From: an uncultured Roseiflexaceae bacterium
GTDB lineage: Bacteria; Chloroflexota; Chloroflexia; Chloroflexales; Roseiflexaceae
Direction: 5' to 3'
Length of the DNA: 64,000 nucleotides
NCBI GenBank assembly: GCA_937988885.1
Contig: CALKHR010000136.1
Span: forward strand, 1-64,000
Position 1 is the stretch's first letter; each line of letters begins with the position of its first letter. This document shows, piece by piece, positions 25,423-35,389 of this stretch. The notes beneath the pieces are model-generated. The model was not told where the DNA came from and ran no database searches. It saw nothing but the letters and a program-made list of their open reading frames with translations. A program made the position numbers and the translations under genes.

Positions 25423-26397
25423 CTATGATGGCACAAAGCAGGCCAGCACGGTTACGGCTGGCTGCGGCACGAGTTCGTATGCGCCCAAGGAGGCGGGCAG
25501 GACGATAGACTCGCCGCGTTGCAGCGAGAACGCCTCGCTGTTCCAGCGCAACTCCGCCGCGCCATCGACCGTGGTGAGGATGACGAAGCTACTCGGATCG
25601 GTTGCGCGCGACGTGGCTGAATCCAGTTGCCAGCGCTCCATCGCGAAAAAGGGGCATTCGACGAGCAGCGTGCGCCCATCACCAAGATCCTGCGGCACCG
25701 CCAGCGCCTCGGGCGAATGGCCGTAGTCGATCACGTCGAGCGCTCGCTCGAGGTGCAGTTCGCGGGTGTTGCCCTGAGCGTCGCGGCGGTCGTAGTCGTA
25801 GACGCGGTAGGTGAGGTCGGAGGTTTGTTGGATCTCGAACAGCAGGATGCCGCCCGAGATGGCGTGCACGGTGCCCGCCGGCACGAAGACCGCATCGCCG
25901 GGCTGCACCGCCACACGCCGCAGCAGGTTCATCAGCGTGCCGTTGGCCACTGCTGCCGCGAAGCTTTCGCGATCCGACGGTGCGTTGAGGCCGTGGATCA
26001 GGTGGCTGCCGGGCGTGGCCTGCAAGATGTACCATGCCTCGGTCTTGCCAAGGAAGCCGCTGGCCGCCTCGTGCTGGCGGGCGTAGGCATCGTCGGGGTG
26101 CACCTGCACCGATAGATCGTCGGCGGCATCGATGAATTTCGCCAGCAGCGGGAACTCGCCGCCGTAGCGCGCGAAACTGCGCGTGCCCACCAGCGCCGCG
26201 CCGTACTCGCGGGAGAGCTCGGCTAAGCTACGACCGGCGAACGGGCCGCTGAGCACGCGATTTTGAGCGTAGACCTGCCACGATTCGGCCAATTGCGGTG
26301 GCGCATCATCTAAACCCAGCCATGTGCCTAGCGTATTGCCACCCCAAATGCGGCTATCGAGTTTACGCTCGAGCTTGAGCGGGGGGAGTTGTTGCAT
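25423..26397 (-). CDS. manA: Class I mannose-6-phosphate isomerase (cupin)
   Basis: This zinc enzyme interconverts fructose-6-phosphate and mannose-6-phosphate, linking glycolysis to GDP-mannose for glycans. The 324-residue protein is the short bacterial form. It has the metal-site motif VQVHPDD, GKTEAWYIL, the cupin motif VFVPAGTVHAI, and QQTSDLTYRVYDYDR. It begins 59 bases after the treS stop on the same strand, so the two probably form a carbohydrate operon. Confidence 0.93.
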   Translation of the reverse strand: MQQLPPLKLERKLDSRIWGGNTLGTWLGLDDAPPQLAESWQVYAQNRVLSGPFAGRSLAELSREYGAALVGTRSFARYGGEFPLLAKFIDAADDLSVQVHPDDAYARQHEAASGFLGKTEAWYILQATPGSHLIHGLNAPSDRESFAAAVANGTLMNLLRRVAVQPGDAVFVPAGTVHAISGGILLFEIQQTSDLTYRVYDYDRRDAQGNTRELHLERALDVIDYGHSPEALAVPQDLGDGRTLLVECPFFAMERWQLDSATSRATDPSSFVILTTVDGAAELRWNSEAFSLQRGESIVLPASLGAYELVPQPAVTVLACFVPS

Positions 26398-26456
26398 AGC
26401 TTCCTATCCTCTCGTTGATGCAATGGCCTTCGATGCGCCACCTGCCTTTGTTCCGC

Positions 26457-28097
<1,641 letters not shown>

Positions 28098-28418
28098 AAC
28101 TATCTCACCTTTGTGACAGAGATTTAGAATACGATGCAGGAACAGCGTTGAAACGCATCGTGTAGGTGAATCCTGCATTGGTAGCGGAGAGTATACCATG
28201 GAGAAGCGAGAGTGTGTCAGCGATGTTGTTCTCTTCGCCAACGGTTGTGCGGTGCTGAAGATGTTGGTTGGTGTGCCCGAATATGGCTTTGCACTGCGGG
28301 AAAATCCGCGCTTTGCGGAATGCGAGTTCAGCGTGTATTATACTGCCGATGCCCAGTTTAACCGTTTATCATCACTGATCATGCCAGATCTGCTAGATCT
28401 GCGCCGATAAGCCTCGCT
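28098..28418. other. Divergent intergenic region between treS and the GT39 gene
   Basis: This 320-base stretch separates divergent genes. A candidate + strand promoter, TTGCGG (28313-28318) with TATTAT (28336-28341) and a 17-nt spacer, serves the GT39 gene. A weaker minus-strand pair (TTTCAA and TATTCT, 17-nt spacer) may serve treS. The small open frame at 28198-28410 has no support. Confidence 0.5.
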
Positions 28419-30497
28419 ATGCAAACAACTCGCGCCGAACCTTCGGTTCGCTCATATGCCCTGTTCTCCGTGCCCACTTGGTTACTGGCCCTGATGCTGG
28501 CGGTGCTGGCTGTGCTGCCGCGCGTGCTCGGTTTGGCCGATTTCTACACGATCGACGAAGCGTACCACTGGGTGTACCGCATTCGCCGCTTCAGTGAGGC
28601 GCTCGCTGCCCGCGATTGGGCCGCCACCGATCTGACAGGTCACCCGGGTGTGACGACGATGTGGTTGGGTTGGATGGGCCGTGCGCTCGGCGCGCTGTTT
28701 GGCATCCGCGATATGGGCGGCTCCGGCGCAGGGGCCACGTATTTGTCCACGTTGCGCTTCCCACTGGCGCTGACCAACGGCCTGACGGTTGTGTGCGCCT
28801 TCCTGATCCTGCGGCGGTTGGTGCGCCCTTCGGTGGCGCTGCTGGCGGGGGTGTTCTGGGCCACATCGCCGTTCCTGATCGGTTTGGGGCGGCTGCTGCA
28901 TATGGATGGCCTGTTGACCTCGTTTATGGCGCTGAGCGTGTTGCTGATGCTGTTGGCGCTTGTGCCCACGACGAGCGCCCGAGCCAGTTGGGTGGCGCTG
29001 CTCGGCTCGGGTGTGTGCGCTGGGCTTGCGCTGTTGACTAAAGCGCCCTCGCTGTTTCTGCTGCCGTTCTGCGGGCTGTTGCTGGCGGCGTGGCATGCGT
29101 GGCAGGTGGCGTTGTGGCGGCATCGCACGGAGTTGCTGCGGGCGATGGGATGGGTGTTCGGACGGTATGCCGTGTGGTTGGGCACGGCGGCGCTGGTGGT
29201 GGTGGCGCTGTGGCCCGCGATGTGGGTCACGCCGTTGAGCGCGCTTGGCGATGTGCTGAACGAGATTATCGCCAACGGCGGTTCGCCCGAGCCTGCTGGC
29301 AACTTTTTTATGGGCAAGGCGGTGGCTGCGCCGGGGCCGCTGTTCTACCCGGCGGTGCTGTTGTGGCGCACGACGCCGTGGGCGCTGTTGGGCTTGCTGC
29401 TGTTGCCGCTCGTCTTTCGCGCCGCTACGTCGGGCGGGGCGAACGCGCCTCAGGAGACGCCGGAACGCTCCACCGAGCGCATGGTGTTGGTGGCGATGCT
29501 GGCGTTCGCGGTGCTGTTTGGCTTGATGATGACGTTGCAGCCCAAGCAGTTCGACCGCTATCTGCTGCCGATCTGGCCTGCGCTGCAGGTATTGGCGGCG
29601 GCAGGTTGGGTGATGCTGCTGGAGTGGATCGGGCGGCGCAGGCCGCAGCGCTGGCTATCGCCCGTGGTGTACACGCTGTTGAGGCTATTCGCGCTTGGCA
29701 CGACGGCCTGGTACCAGCCGTATCAACTTGGGTATTTCAACCCGTTGTTGGGCGGCGGTGCGGTCGGCCAACGCGTGATGTTGGTGGGCTTGGGCGAGGG
29801 GATGGAGCAGATCGGCGCGTGGTTGCGCGAGCGCCCCGATCTCAAACGTGGCCCGGTGTTGTCGTGGATTCCGCCGACGCTCGCGCCGTTCGTGCCCGCC
29901 TCGCCGGGCGTGCTTGATCTGCGGGTGAATCTGTTGGAGACGCCCACGAGCTACGCGGTGCTCTACAGCCGCAGCGTGCAGCGCAAGGAATCGGCGGTGG
30001 CCGAGGAGTATGTGCGCCAGAATCCGCCGTTGTTCACGTTGCGCGTGCACGGGGTGGAGTACGCGACAGTGCATCAGTTGCCGCGCCCCTACGATACGCC
30101 GCTCGATGCGCAGTTTGGCGATGGGTTGCGTCTGCGCGGCTACACCCTGCAGCGCGAGGGCGATACGCTGACGCTGACGCCTTCGTGGAGTGTGTTGGCG
30201 GATCAGCCGGGCGGGAAGATGTGTTTCGTGCACGTGTTGGCCGCCGATGGTCAGCGCGTGACGCAGATCGATGCGGCGCTGGATCAGGGGATGTTTGCGG
30301 AATGGCAGGCGGGCCAGCAGTTCGATACGCCGTTCCCGTTGCAGTTGCCGAGCGATCTGCCGCCCGGGGAGTATTGGGTGGTGATGGGTGTCTACACGCT
30401 CGATGGTGGTCGCTTGCCGCTGGTGCGCGGCCCAAGCGCGCCTGGCGATTTGGCTGGCCCCGATGCGCTGTTGGTGGCGACGCTCGATCTGCCTTAA
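28419..30497 (+). CDS. GT39/ArnT-like membrane glycosyltransferase
   Basis: The 692-residue polytopic protein has about 11-12 hydrophobic helices and belongs to the PMT/ArnT superfamily of polyprenyl-phosphate sugar transferases. The first loop carries FYTIDEAYHWVYRIRRF with the catalytic acidic pair, then DLTGHPGVTTMWLGW. The last 150 residues form a soluble beta-rich domain (YTLQREGDTLTLTPSWSV and similar), common in Chloroflexota homologs. It probably moves sugars from lipid carriers to proteins or glycans outside the membrane. ATG 28419 is the chosen start. Confidence 0.85.
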   Translation: MQTTRAEPSVRSYALFSVPTWLLALMLAVLAVLPRVLGLADFYTIDEAYHWVYRIRRFSEALAARDWAATDLTGHPGVTTMWLGWMGRALGALFGIRDMGGSGAGATYLSTLRFPLALTNGLTVVCAFLILRRLVRPSVALLAGVFWATSPFLIGLGRLLHMDGLLTSFMALSVLLMLLALVPTTSARASWVALLGSGVCAGLALLTKAPSLFLLPFCGLLLAAWHAWQVALWRHRTELLRAMGWVFGRYAVWLGTAALVVVALWPAMWVTPLSALGDVLNEIIANGGSPEPAGNFFMGKAVAAPGPLFYPAVLLWRTTPWALLGLLLLPLVFRAATSGGANAPQETPERSTERMVLVAMLAFAVLFGLMMTLQPKQFDRYLLPIWPALQVLAAAGWVMLLEWIGRRRPQRWLSPVVYTLLRLFALGTTAWYQPYQLGYFNPLLGGGAVGQRVMLVGLGEGMEQIGAWLRERPDLKRGPVLSWIPPTLAPFVPASPGVLDLRVNLLETPTSYAVLYSRSVQRKESAVAEEYVRQNPPLFTLRVHGVEYATVHQLPRPYDTPLDAQFGDGLRLRGYTLQREGDTLTLTPSWSVLADQPGGKMCFVHVLAADGQRVTQIDAALDQGMFAEWQAGQQFDTPFPLQLPSDLPPGEYWVVMGVYTLDGGRLPLVRGPSAPGDLAGPDALLVATLDLP

Positions 30498-30504
30498 CTC
30501 TGGT

Positions 30505-30600
30505 AGTGGTTCGAACCGCCGCCCAGGTCCCTCGGCCCGGGCATGGCTGCCCGCCGCACGACGGGCGCGGCACTCCGCGACGGGGGCGCAGGCGGCGGTT
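30505..30600 (+). ncRNA. GC-rich structured RNA candidate (unassigned)
   Basis: AACCGCCGCC (30514-30523) pairs perfectly with GGCGGCGGTT (30591-30600). Inside are hairpins CGGGC-ATGGCT-GCCCG (30538-30553) and CGCGG-CACT-CCGCG (30566-30579). The element follows the GT39 stop and precedes a terminator hairpin. No known RNA family is recognised. Confidence 0.4.
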
Positions 30601-30619
30601 GCTTCTTCTTCCCCAACAA

Positions 30620-30665
30620 CAAACAAGCGCCGTGCAGCAACTACAGGCGCTTGTTGGCTTTCCTG
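30620..30665 (+). terminator. Intrinsic terminator
   Basis: AACAAGCGCC (30622-30631) pairs with GGCGCTTGTT (30646-30655), followed by GGCTTT. It would end transcripts of the GT39 gene and the structured element. Confidence 0.7.
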
Positions 30666-30669
30666 AACT

Positions 30670-31743
30670 TTAGAAAGCGAGCGCTTCGGAATGCATGGCC
30701 TGCTTGAGGCCCTCTTGGAGCGTGGCGGCGGTGTGCAGCGTCTCGAAGTTGACGCCCAGGCTCACGAGCGCCTCGGCCATCTCGGGGCGCACGCCCACCA
30801 GCACGGTGTGGGCGCCGAGCAGCCGCACTGCTTGGGCCACTTCGAGCACGCCGTGCGCGAGGTCGCGATCGACCATGGTGACGCCGGTCATATCGAGCAC
30901 GAGGTGGTGCGCGCCCATCTCCTGGACGGCGTGGAGCGAGCGGTCGCGGAGTTCCTGGATGCGTTCGGTCTCGAAGGTGCCGACCAGCGGGATGACGAGG
31001 ATGCCTTGGCTGATGGGCAGCACGGGCACGCCCAATGCGCGGATGGTCGCACGTTGCTGTTCGGTCTCCACGATCAGCACCGATTGGGCTTCGGCGCGGA
31101 TGCGCAGTTCTTCGAGCGCGTCTTGCAGTGAGGCGGTGCGTTCGGCGACTTGCTGCTCGAGTTCGTTACGCGCGTCGATGAGGGCGCTGTTCATGAGCCG
31201 CGTTTGGGTCAGCGCTTCGTTCATGCGGTTGTGGAACTGGTTGATGGTGAACAGGATCAGACCGTGTGTGCCCATAAACGCGATGCTATCGATGATGGGG
31301 GTGCTGAGAAGGGTTGAGTAGTCCGATAGCCAGAACATCAGGCCCGTCGCGATCCAGGCCAACACACTCAAGATGTGCAGACGGGAGCTATCAATGTATG
31401 GTACCGAGGTGGTGAGTACAACGAGTGGCAGGATGAGGTCGCGGAGCACCTGGTTGGGGAACAACGTAACGCTGAGCAGGCTATAGATGATCACACAGAT
31501 GCTGAGCACCGAGGCTAGCAGATCGATGGGATAGTGGCTGATCAATACATAGATCACGATCAGGACGATAAACATCATCCAATCGACGATAGTGCTGTAC
31601 CAGAAGTGTAGCCCCTGCCCGTTGATGGCATCGACGAGTGAGAGGATTGCGAAGATACCCATCAAACCGATGCCAATGCGTATTGGAATGCGAAAACGTT
31701 TACGTAGGGTGTCTGGTTCATCAATAAGCATGGGGGCTGTCAT
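30670..31743 (-). CDS. RsbR-like STAS domain protein with membrane helices
   Basis: The 357-residue protein has five or six hydrophobic helices (about residues 18-170), a coiled-coil linker (about 172-235) and a C-terminal STAS domain (about 237-345). RsbR paralogs scaffold stressosomes that feed general stress signalling. The STAS domain matches RsbR closely (LVLDMTGVTMVD, LLGAHTVLVGVRPEMAEALVSLGV). By recall of the family, the usual phosphothreonine in VDT is Arg here (residue 293), and the second site near residue 325 is Ala. Phosphorylation control therefore seems lost. ATG 31743 follows AGAGGATCT. Confidence 0.8.
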   Translation of the reverse strand: MTAPMLIDEPDTLRKRFRIPIRIGIGLMGIFAILSLVDAINGQGLHFWYSTIVDWMMFIVLIVIYVLISHYPIDLLASVLSICVIIYSLLSVTLFPNQVLRDLILPLVVLTTSVPYIDSSRLHILSVLAWIATGLMFWLSDYSTLLSTPIIDSIAFMGTHGLILFTINQFHNRMNEALTQTRLMNSALIDARNELEQQVAERTASLQDALEELRIRAEAQSVLIVETEQQRATIRALGVPVLPISQGILVIPLVGTFETERIQELRDRSLHAVQEMGAHHLVLDMTGVTMVDRDLAHGVLEVAQAVRLLGAHTVLVGVRPEMAEALVSLGVNFETLHTAATLQEGLKQAMHSEALAF

Positions 31744-31875
31744 AGATCCTCTTACAGTTGCACTGGTTGCAGAGCATGCTTCTTGAACGAGAACAAAACG
31801 AGGGGCTACAAAACCGCTATGTTGCTTGATCGGGTGCTGAGAGGTATTGTAACAGATTTTATGCGCATGTCGGCA

Positions 31876-31898
31876 AACCCCCACAACTGTGGGGGTTG
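31876..31898 (-). terminator. Perfect hairpin downstream of the terpene synthase gene
   Basis: AACCCCCACA pairs with TGTGGGGGTT around a 3-nt loop, 10 bp in all. It lies 35 bases past the terpene synthase stop. There is no clear U-tract, so termination is likely but not certain. Confidence 0.5.
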
Positions 31899-31932
31899 TC
31901 ATAATGCGTCAGAATGATGTATCGTCGTTGGA

Positions 31933-32895
31933 CTAGATGGCGTAGATGTGTTGTTCGTTGGCGTAGCGGCCCGTGTCGAGCGCCCAATCGATATTTCCAC
32001 GCATCCAAGCGCGCAGAATGTCGATGTATCTGGCGATTTGTGTATCGATCTCTGGGCTAAAGCTGGGGAGTTGTTTCGAGAGTTGCTCGAACGCAAGAAC
32101 TTCGTTGTTATGCATATCAGCGACGCGATCGACGGCTTCTTGCCATGAACATTGCTGTTCGTGTTGTAGAACGATGACTAAGTTGTGCATATCGCCGTTG
32201 TTTAATTCTTTTTGGAGCGATAAAATATCGTTCGCCCAACAGACGGCGTTATTGCACATTAATGTGAGCCGTTTGATGATCGGATGACGGTAGACTGCCG
32301 CTGGAAGGATAACCCCTTCGCATAGTTCGATCAGTTCGATATCGGTGTTGAGTGCGCCCGCGAATGGTCGCATTTGGGTATACGAGGCGATATCTGGGAT
32401 GCGCCGCGACATTCGGTTTTCGGCTTCCCAGATGCAGGCGTAGAAGTAATCCTCGACGCTGATGAGAAAGCGATGACGCCATTCGGCATTCGAGTGGCGG
32501 CAGATTCGCTGCCAGAGTTCGTGGAGCGCATGTGTGAGGGAGGTATCGTTCTGCGAGGGTGTGCCGCCGAACAGGATGCCTCGAAATTGATCGTAGAGTT
32601 GCGCCAGTTGGGTGGGCCGTTTACCGATACCCGATTCGTCGCATTGATCGTCGTGAATAAACAGCCACACGTTCCAATCGGTCACGATGCGCAGTTTATT
32701 GAACTCTGCGGTTGGGTAAGCACGAGCCGCCAACCAAGCAAACTTTGCTGCTTGAAAGCGTGCATATGCTGCTTGGCTCGGTAAAAGGTGAAACTGCTGT
32801 ACCCATTCATTGACATGCTGTTGCGCAGCCTCGACATGTGGATTCAAGGTATGCGGGAATGGGCAGTACAGCGTTGGTACGACAATGTGATACAT
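31933..32895 (-). CDS. Class I terpene synthase
   Basis: The 320-residue protein is a single alpha-domain terpene cyclase that converts farnesyl or geranyl diphosphate to a cyclic terpene in the cytoplasm. Both metal motifs are intact: D82-D-Q-C-D-E87 (DDxxD/E) and N222-D-I-L-S-L-Q-K-E230 (NSE). The C-terminal W304...R310-Y311 (WxxxxxRY) is also present. These features match bacterial sesquiterpene cyclases, but the product cannot be predicted. No P450 or methyltransferase is adjacent. ATG 32895 follows TAGGAGCAGT. It lies 34 bases after the DUF255 gene on the same strand, an unusual partnership. Confidence 0.9.
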   Translation of the reverse strand: MYHIVVPTLYCPFPHTLNPHVEAAQQHVNEWVQQFHLLPSQAAYARFQAAKFAWLAARAYPTAEFNKLRIVTDWNVWLFIHDDQCDESGIGKRPTQLAQLYDQFRGILFGGTPSQNDTSLTHALHELWQRICRHSNAEWRHRFLISVEDYFYACIWEAENRMSRRIPDIASYTQMRPFAGALNTDIELIELCEGVILPAAVYRHPIIKRLTLMCNNAVCWANDILSLQKELNNGDMHNLVIVLQHEQQCSWQEAVDRVADMHNNEVLAFEQLSKQLPSFSPEIDTQIARYIDILRAWMRGNIDWALDTGRYANEQHIYAI

Positions 32896-32929
32896 ACTGC
32901 TCCTATGTTGCCCGCCGAGGGCGCGAGCG

Positions 32930-35044
32930 TTAGGGGATAAGCTGCCGTGCCAGTGCATCGGCATCGCTGCAGGGCAACTGGCAGACATAATGTTCGCACA
33001 CATAGGCCGTCGCACGGCCATCGATCTGTGTACGACCTTCCAATAACGGTGAAGGCACTGCCTCCGGTGCATTAGGGTGCTTCAGAATCACAACTTTGTT
33101 GGGTAGGAAAGAGCGATAGATCGTTGCGAGTAGGCTCTGCGTATCGGCGCTCTGTGGGTCGCCGACGATGGCGATCTCCTTCACTGTGGCGAGCGCGAAC
33201 TCAGCCGCCGCCAAGTAGCGCCCAAAGCCGGAGGGATATTGTTCGAGAAATTGCGCCAAGCTTGTCAGCACGGCTTCGGCGCATTCGCGATACTGCGTTT
33301 GGTCGAAGATGACTGCCAAGCGCAGCAACACATCGGTGGCTGCAGAGTTGCCGCTTGGTGTCGCGTTATCGCCCGTGTCGCGGGGGCGCACGACGAGTGT
33401 TTCATGATCGGAGGCGGTGTCGTAGAAGCCGCCGATCTCAGCATCCCAGAACCGTGCAAGGATGATATCGGCCAGGCGACGTGCTTCTAGCAGCCAGCGC
33501 GGCTCAAAGGTGGTTTCGTAGAGGGCTAGCAGGCCATCGGCCAGCAGGGCGTAGTCCTCGAGGAAGCCGAGCGGCGAGGTGGTAGCTGTTTCGCCATCGG
33601 GGCGCGCGCGCCAGGTGCGCAGCAGCGTGCCATCTTCGCGCATCAGGGTTTGGAGCACAAAGGTCGCGCATTGTTCAGCCACGGCGCGGTAATCGTCGCG
33701 CTTGAGCACTTGCGCGGCGAGTGCGAAGGCTCGTATGGCCATGCCGTTCCAGGCGGTCAGCACTTTGTCGTCGAGGCTGGGCTTCGGGCGCTGTTCGCGC
33801 ACTTCGAACAGGCGCCGTTTCGCTTGTGCGGCGATCTCCTCGATCTGCTCGGGGGTGCGCCCCACCACGCGCGCGACCTCCTCGGGGCGGCGATGGACGT
33901 GCAGAATATTTTTGCCCTCGAAGTTGCCCCGATCGCTCACATCGTACAGGGCCGCCATCACCATGGCGTCGGTGTACGGCAGGTGTTTGCGCAGCTCGTC
34001 GGGCGTCCACACGAAGAACGCGCCTTCCTCATTGTGCGTGGCATCGTGCGAGGGCAGCGAGTCGGCATCCTGCGTAGAGTAGAAGCCTCCCGCCGGGTGG
34101 CGCATCTCACGGACCATATAATCGAGCGTCTCTTCGGCGATGCGGCGATAGAACGGATCGCCAGTAGATTGGAACGCCTCGATGTAGACCCGTGCCAGCA
34201 GCGCGTTGTCGTACAGCATCTTCTCGAAGTGCGGCACGAGCCACTGCGCATCGACGCTGTAACGGTGGAAGCCGCCTCCGAGTTGATCGTACATGCCACC
34301 CTCGGCCATAGCGCGCAGCGTGCGCTCCAGCATCAGGCTGGCCTGCGGATTGTTGGTGCGCTGACCGTAGCGCAACAAGAACTCCAGGGTCATCGGTTGC
34401 GGGAACTTCGGCGCGTTGCCGAATCCGCCGTAGCGAGGATCGAACTGTGCGGCGAGCGCCCCGAACGCTCGATCGAGCAGGTCGTAGCTCAGCGGGCTGG
34501 GTGGCAGGCGCATGGCGCTCGCGGTTTGGATGTGCTTGACGAGTTCTTGGCCTGCATCAAGCAGTTCGCTGCGACGGTTGCGGTAGGCATCGGCCACGCT
34601 CAGCAGCACGCGTCGGAACGCGGGCATGCCGTGGCGATCCTCGGGCGGGAAGTAGGTGCCACCGTAGAACGGCACGCCATCGGGTGTCATAAACACAGTC
34701 ATCGGCCAGCCGCCACCACCCGTCATCGCCTGCACCGCCGTCATGTAGATCGAGTCGATATCGGGGCGTTCCTCTCGATCGACTTTGATGTTGACGAAGT
34801 GTGTGTTGAGAATCTGCGCGGTTGCTTCGTCCTCAAAGCTCTCGTGCGCCAGCACGTGGCACCAATGGCAGGCCGCGTAGCCAACGCTCAGGTGTATTGG
34901 CTTATCCTCGGCTCGCGCCTTGGCAAACGCTTCTTCGCCCCACGGGTACCAATCGACGGGATTGTGTGCGTGCTGCACGAGGTAAGGACTCGTTTCGTTG
35001 ATAAGGCGATTGGTGAACTTGACTGGTTCGCGATCCTGCGCCAT
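32930..35044 (-). CDS. DUF255 thioredoxin-fold / six-hairpin protein (YyaL-like)
   Basis: The 704-residue protein has an N-terminal thioredoxin-like domain with the CxxC motif in GYAACHWCHVLAHESFE, and VDREERPDID. A (alpha/alpha)6-toroid-like region with PHFEKMLYDNALLARVY and KVLTAWNGMAIRAFA follows. Family members (Spermatogenesis-associated protein 20/YyaL) are widespread, but their reaction is unknown. ATG 35044 follows GAGGAGTGAC. It is the promoter-proximal gene of a two-gene unit with the terpene synthase. Confidence 0.9.
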   Translation of the reverse strand: MAQDREPVKFTNRLINETSPYLVQHAHNPVDWYPWGEEAFAKARAEDKPIHLSVGYAACHWCHVLAHESFEDEATAQILNTHFVNIKVDREERPDIDSIYMTAVQAMTGGGGWPMTVFMTPDGVPFYGGTYFPPEDRHGMPAFRRVLLSVADAYRNRRSELLDAGQELVKHIQTASAMRLPPSPLSYDLLDRAFGALAAQFDPRYGGFGNAPKFPQPMTLEFLLRYGQRTNNPQASLMLERTLRAMAEGGMYDQLGGGFHRYSVDAQWLVPHFEKMLYDNALLARVYIEAFQSTGDPFYRRIAEETLDYMVREMRHPAGGFYSTQDADSLPSHDATHNEEGAFFVWTPDELRKHLPYTDAMVMAALYDVSDRGNFEGKNILHVHRRPEEVARVVGRTPEQIEEIAAQAKRRLFEVREQRPKPSLDDKVLTAWNGMAIRAFALAAQVLKRDDYRAVAEQCATFVLQTLMREDGTLLRTWRARPDGETATTSPLGFLEDYALLADGLLALYETTFEPRWLLEARRLADIILARFWDAEIGGFYDTASDHETLVVRPRDTGDNATPSGNSAATDVLLRLAVIFDQTQYRECAEAVLTSLAQFLEQYPSGFGRYLAAAEFALATVKEIAIVGDPQSADTQSLLATIYRSFLPNKVVILKHPNAPEAVPSPLLEGRTQIDGRATAYVCEHYVCQLPCSDADALARQLIP

Positions 35045-35389
35045 GTCACTCCTCTTCCCGATCCAGCATCTGCATGGATCCTGTGCTCATCCGGTGAGGA
35101 CTAGTCCACCAAAGATGAAGCGAGGTCTCGGGAGGTGAACGAATCTCACCCAACAGTGTACCATGTCCACGTGTGGTTTAGATTAGCCACATGGCATACT
35201 TCTCTGCCACTCCGCAAAATGGATATATGATTTGTGAGAGGGGATTTTGGGATGCAGACGCCACAAAACGTGTGGTGGGACGGTTAGATATTGGGATGTG
35301 GAGACTCGTTTGAATCTCCACATCGTCCGGTTGGATGGGGTATCGTTGCGAGATCGGAGCGCTTGTGCGATGAGCACGTCACCCTCGCT
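35045..35389. other. Intergenic region between ftsH and the DUF255 gene
   Basis: About 345 bases without a gene. It holds a perfect 10-bp hairpin GATGTGGAGA/TCTCCACATC (35295-35324) that may terminate ftsH transcripts, although no T-run follows. It also has a possible extended -10 element TGGTACACT on the minus strand near 35160 for the DUF255 gene. Confidence 0.5.

Noticed and set aside
28198..28410. 70-codon plus-strand frame before the GT39 gene
   Set aside because: It overlaps the probable promoter regions of treS and the GT39 gene, has no homology and no ribosome binding site.
30509..30520. GGTTCGAACC, which looks like a tRNA T-arm
   Set aside because: The flanking bases do not form a 5-bp T-stem or an acceptor stem, and no anticodon arm can be drawn; it is part of the structured element.
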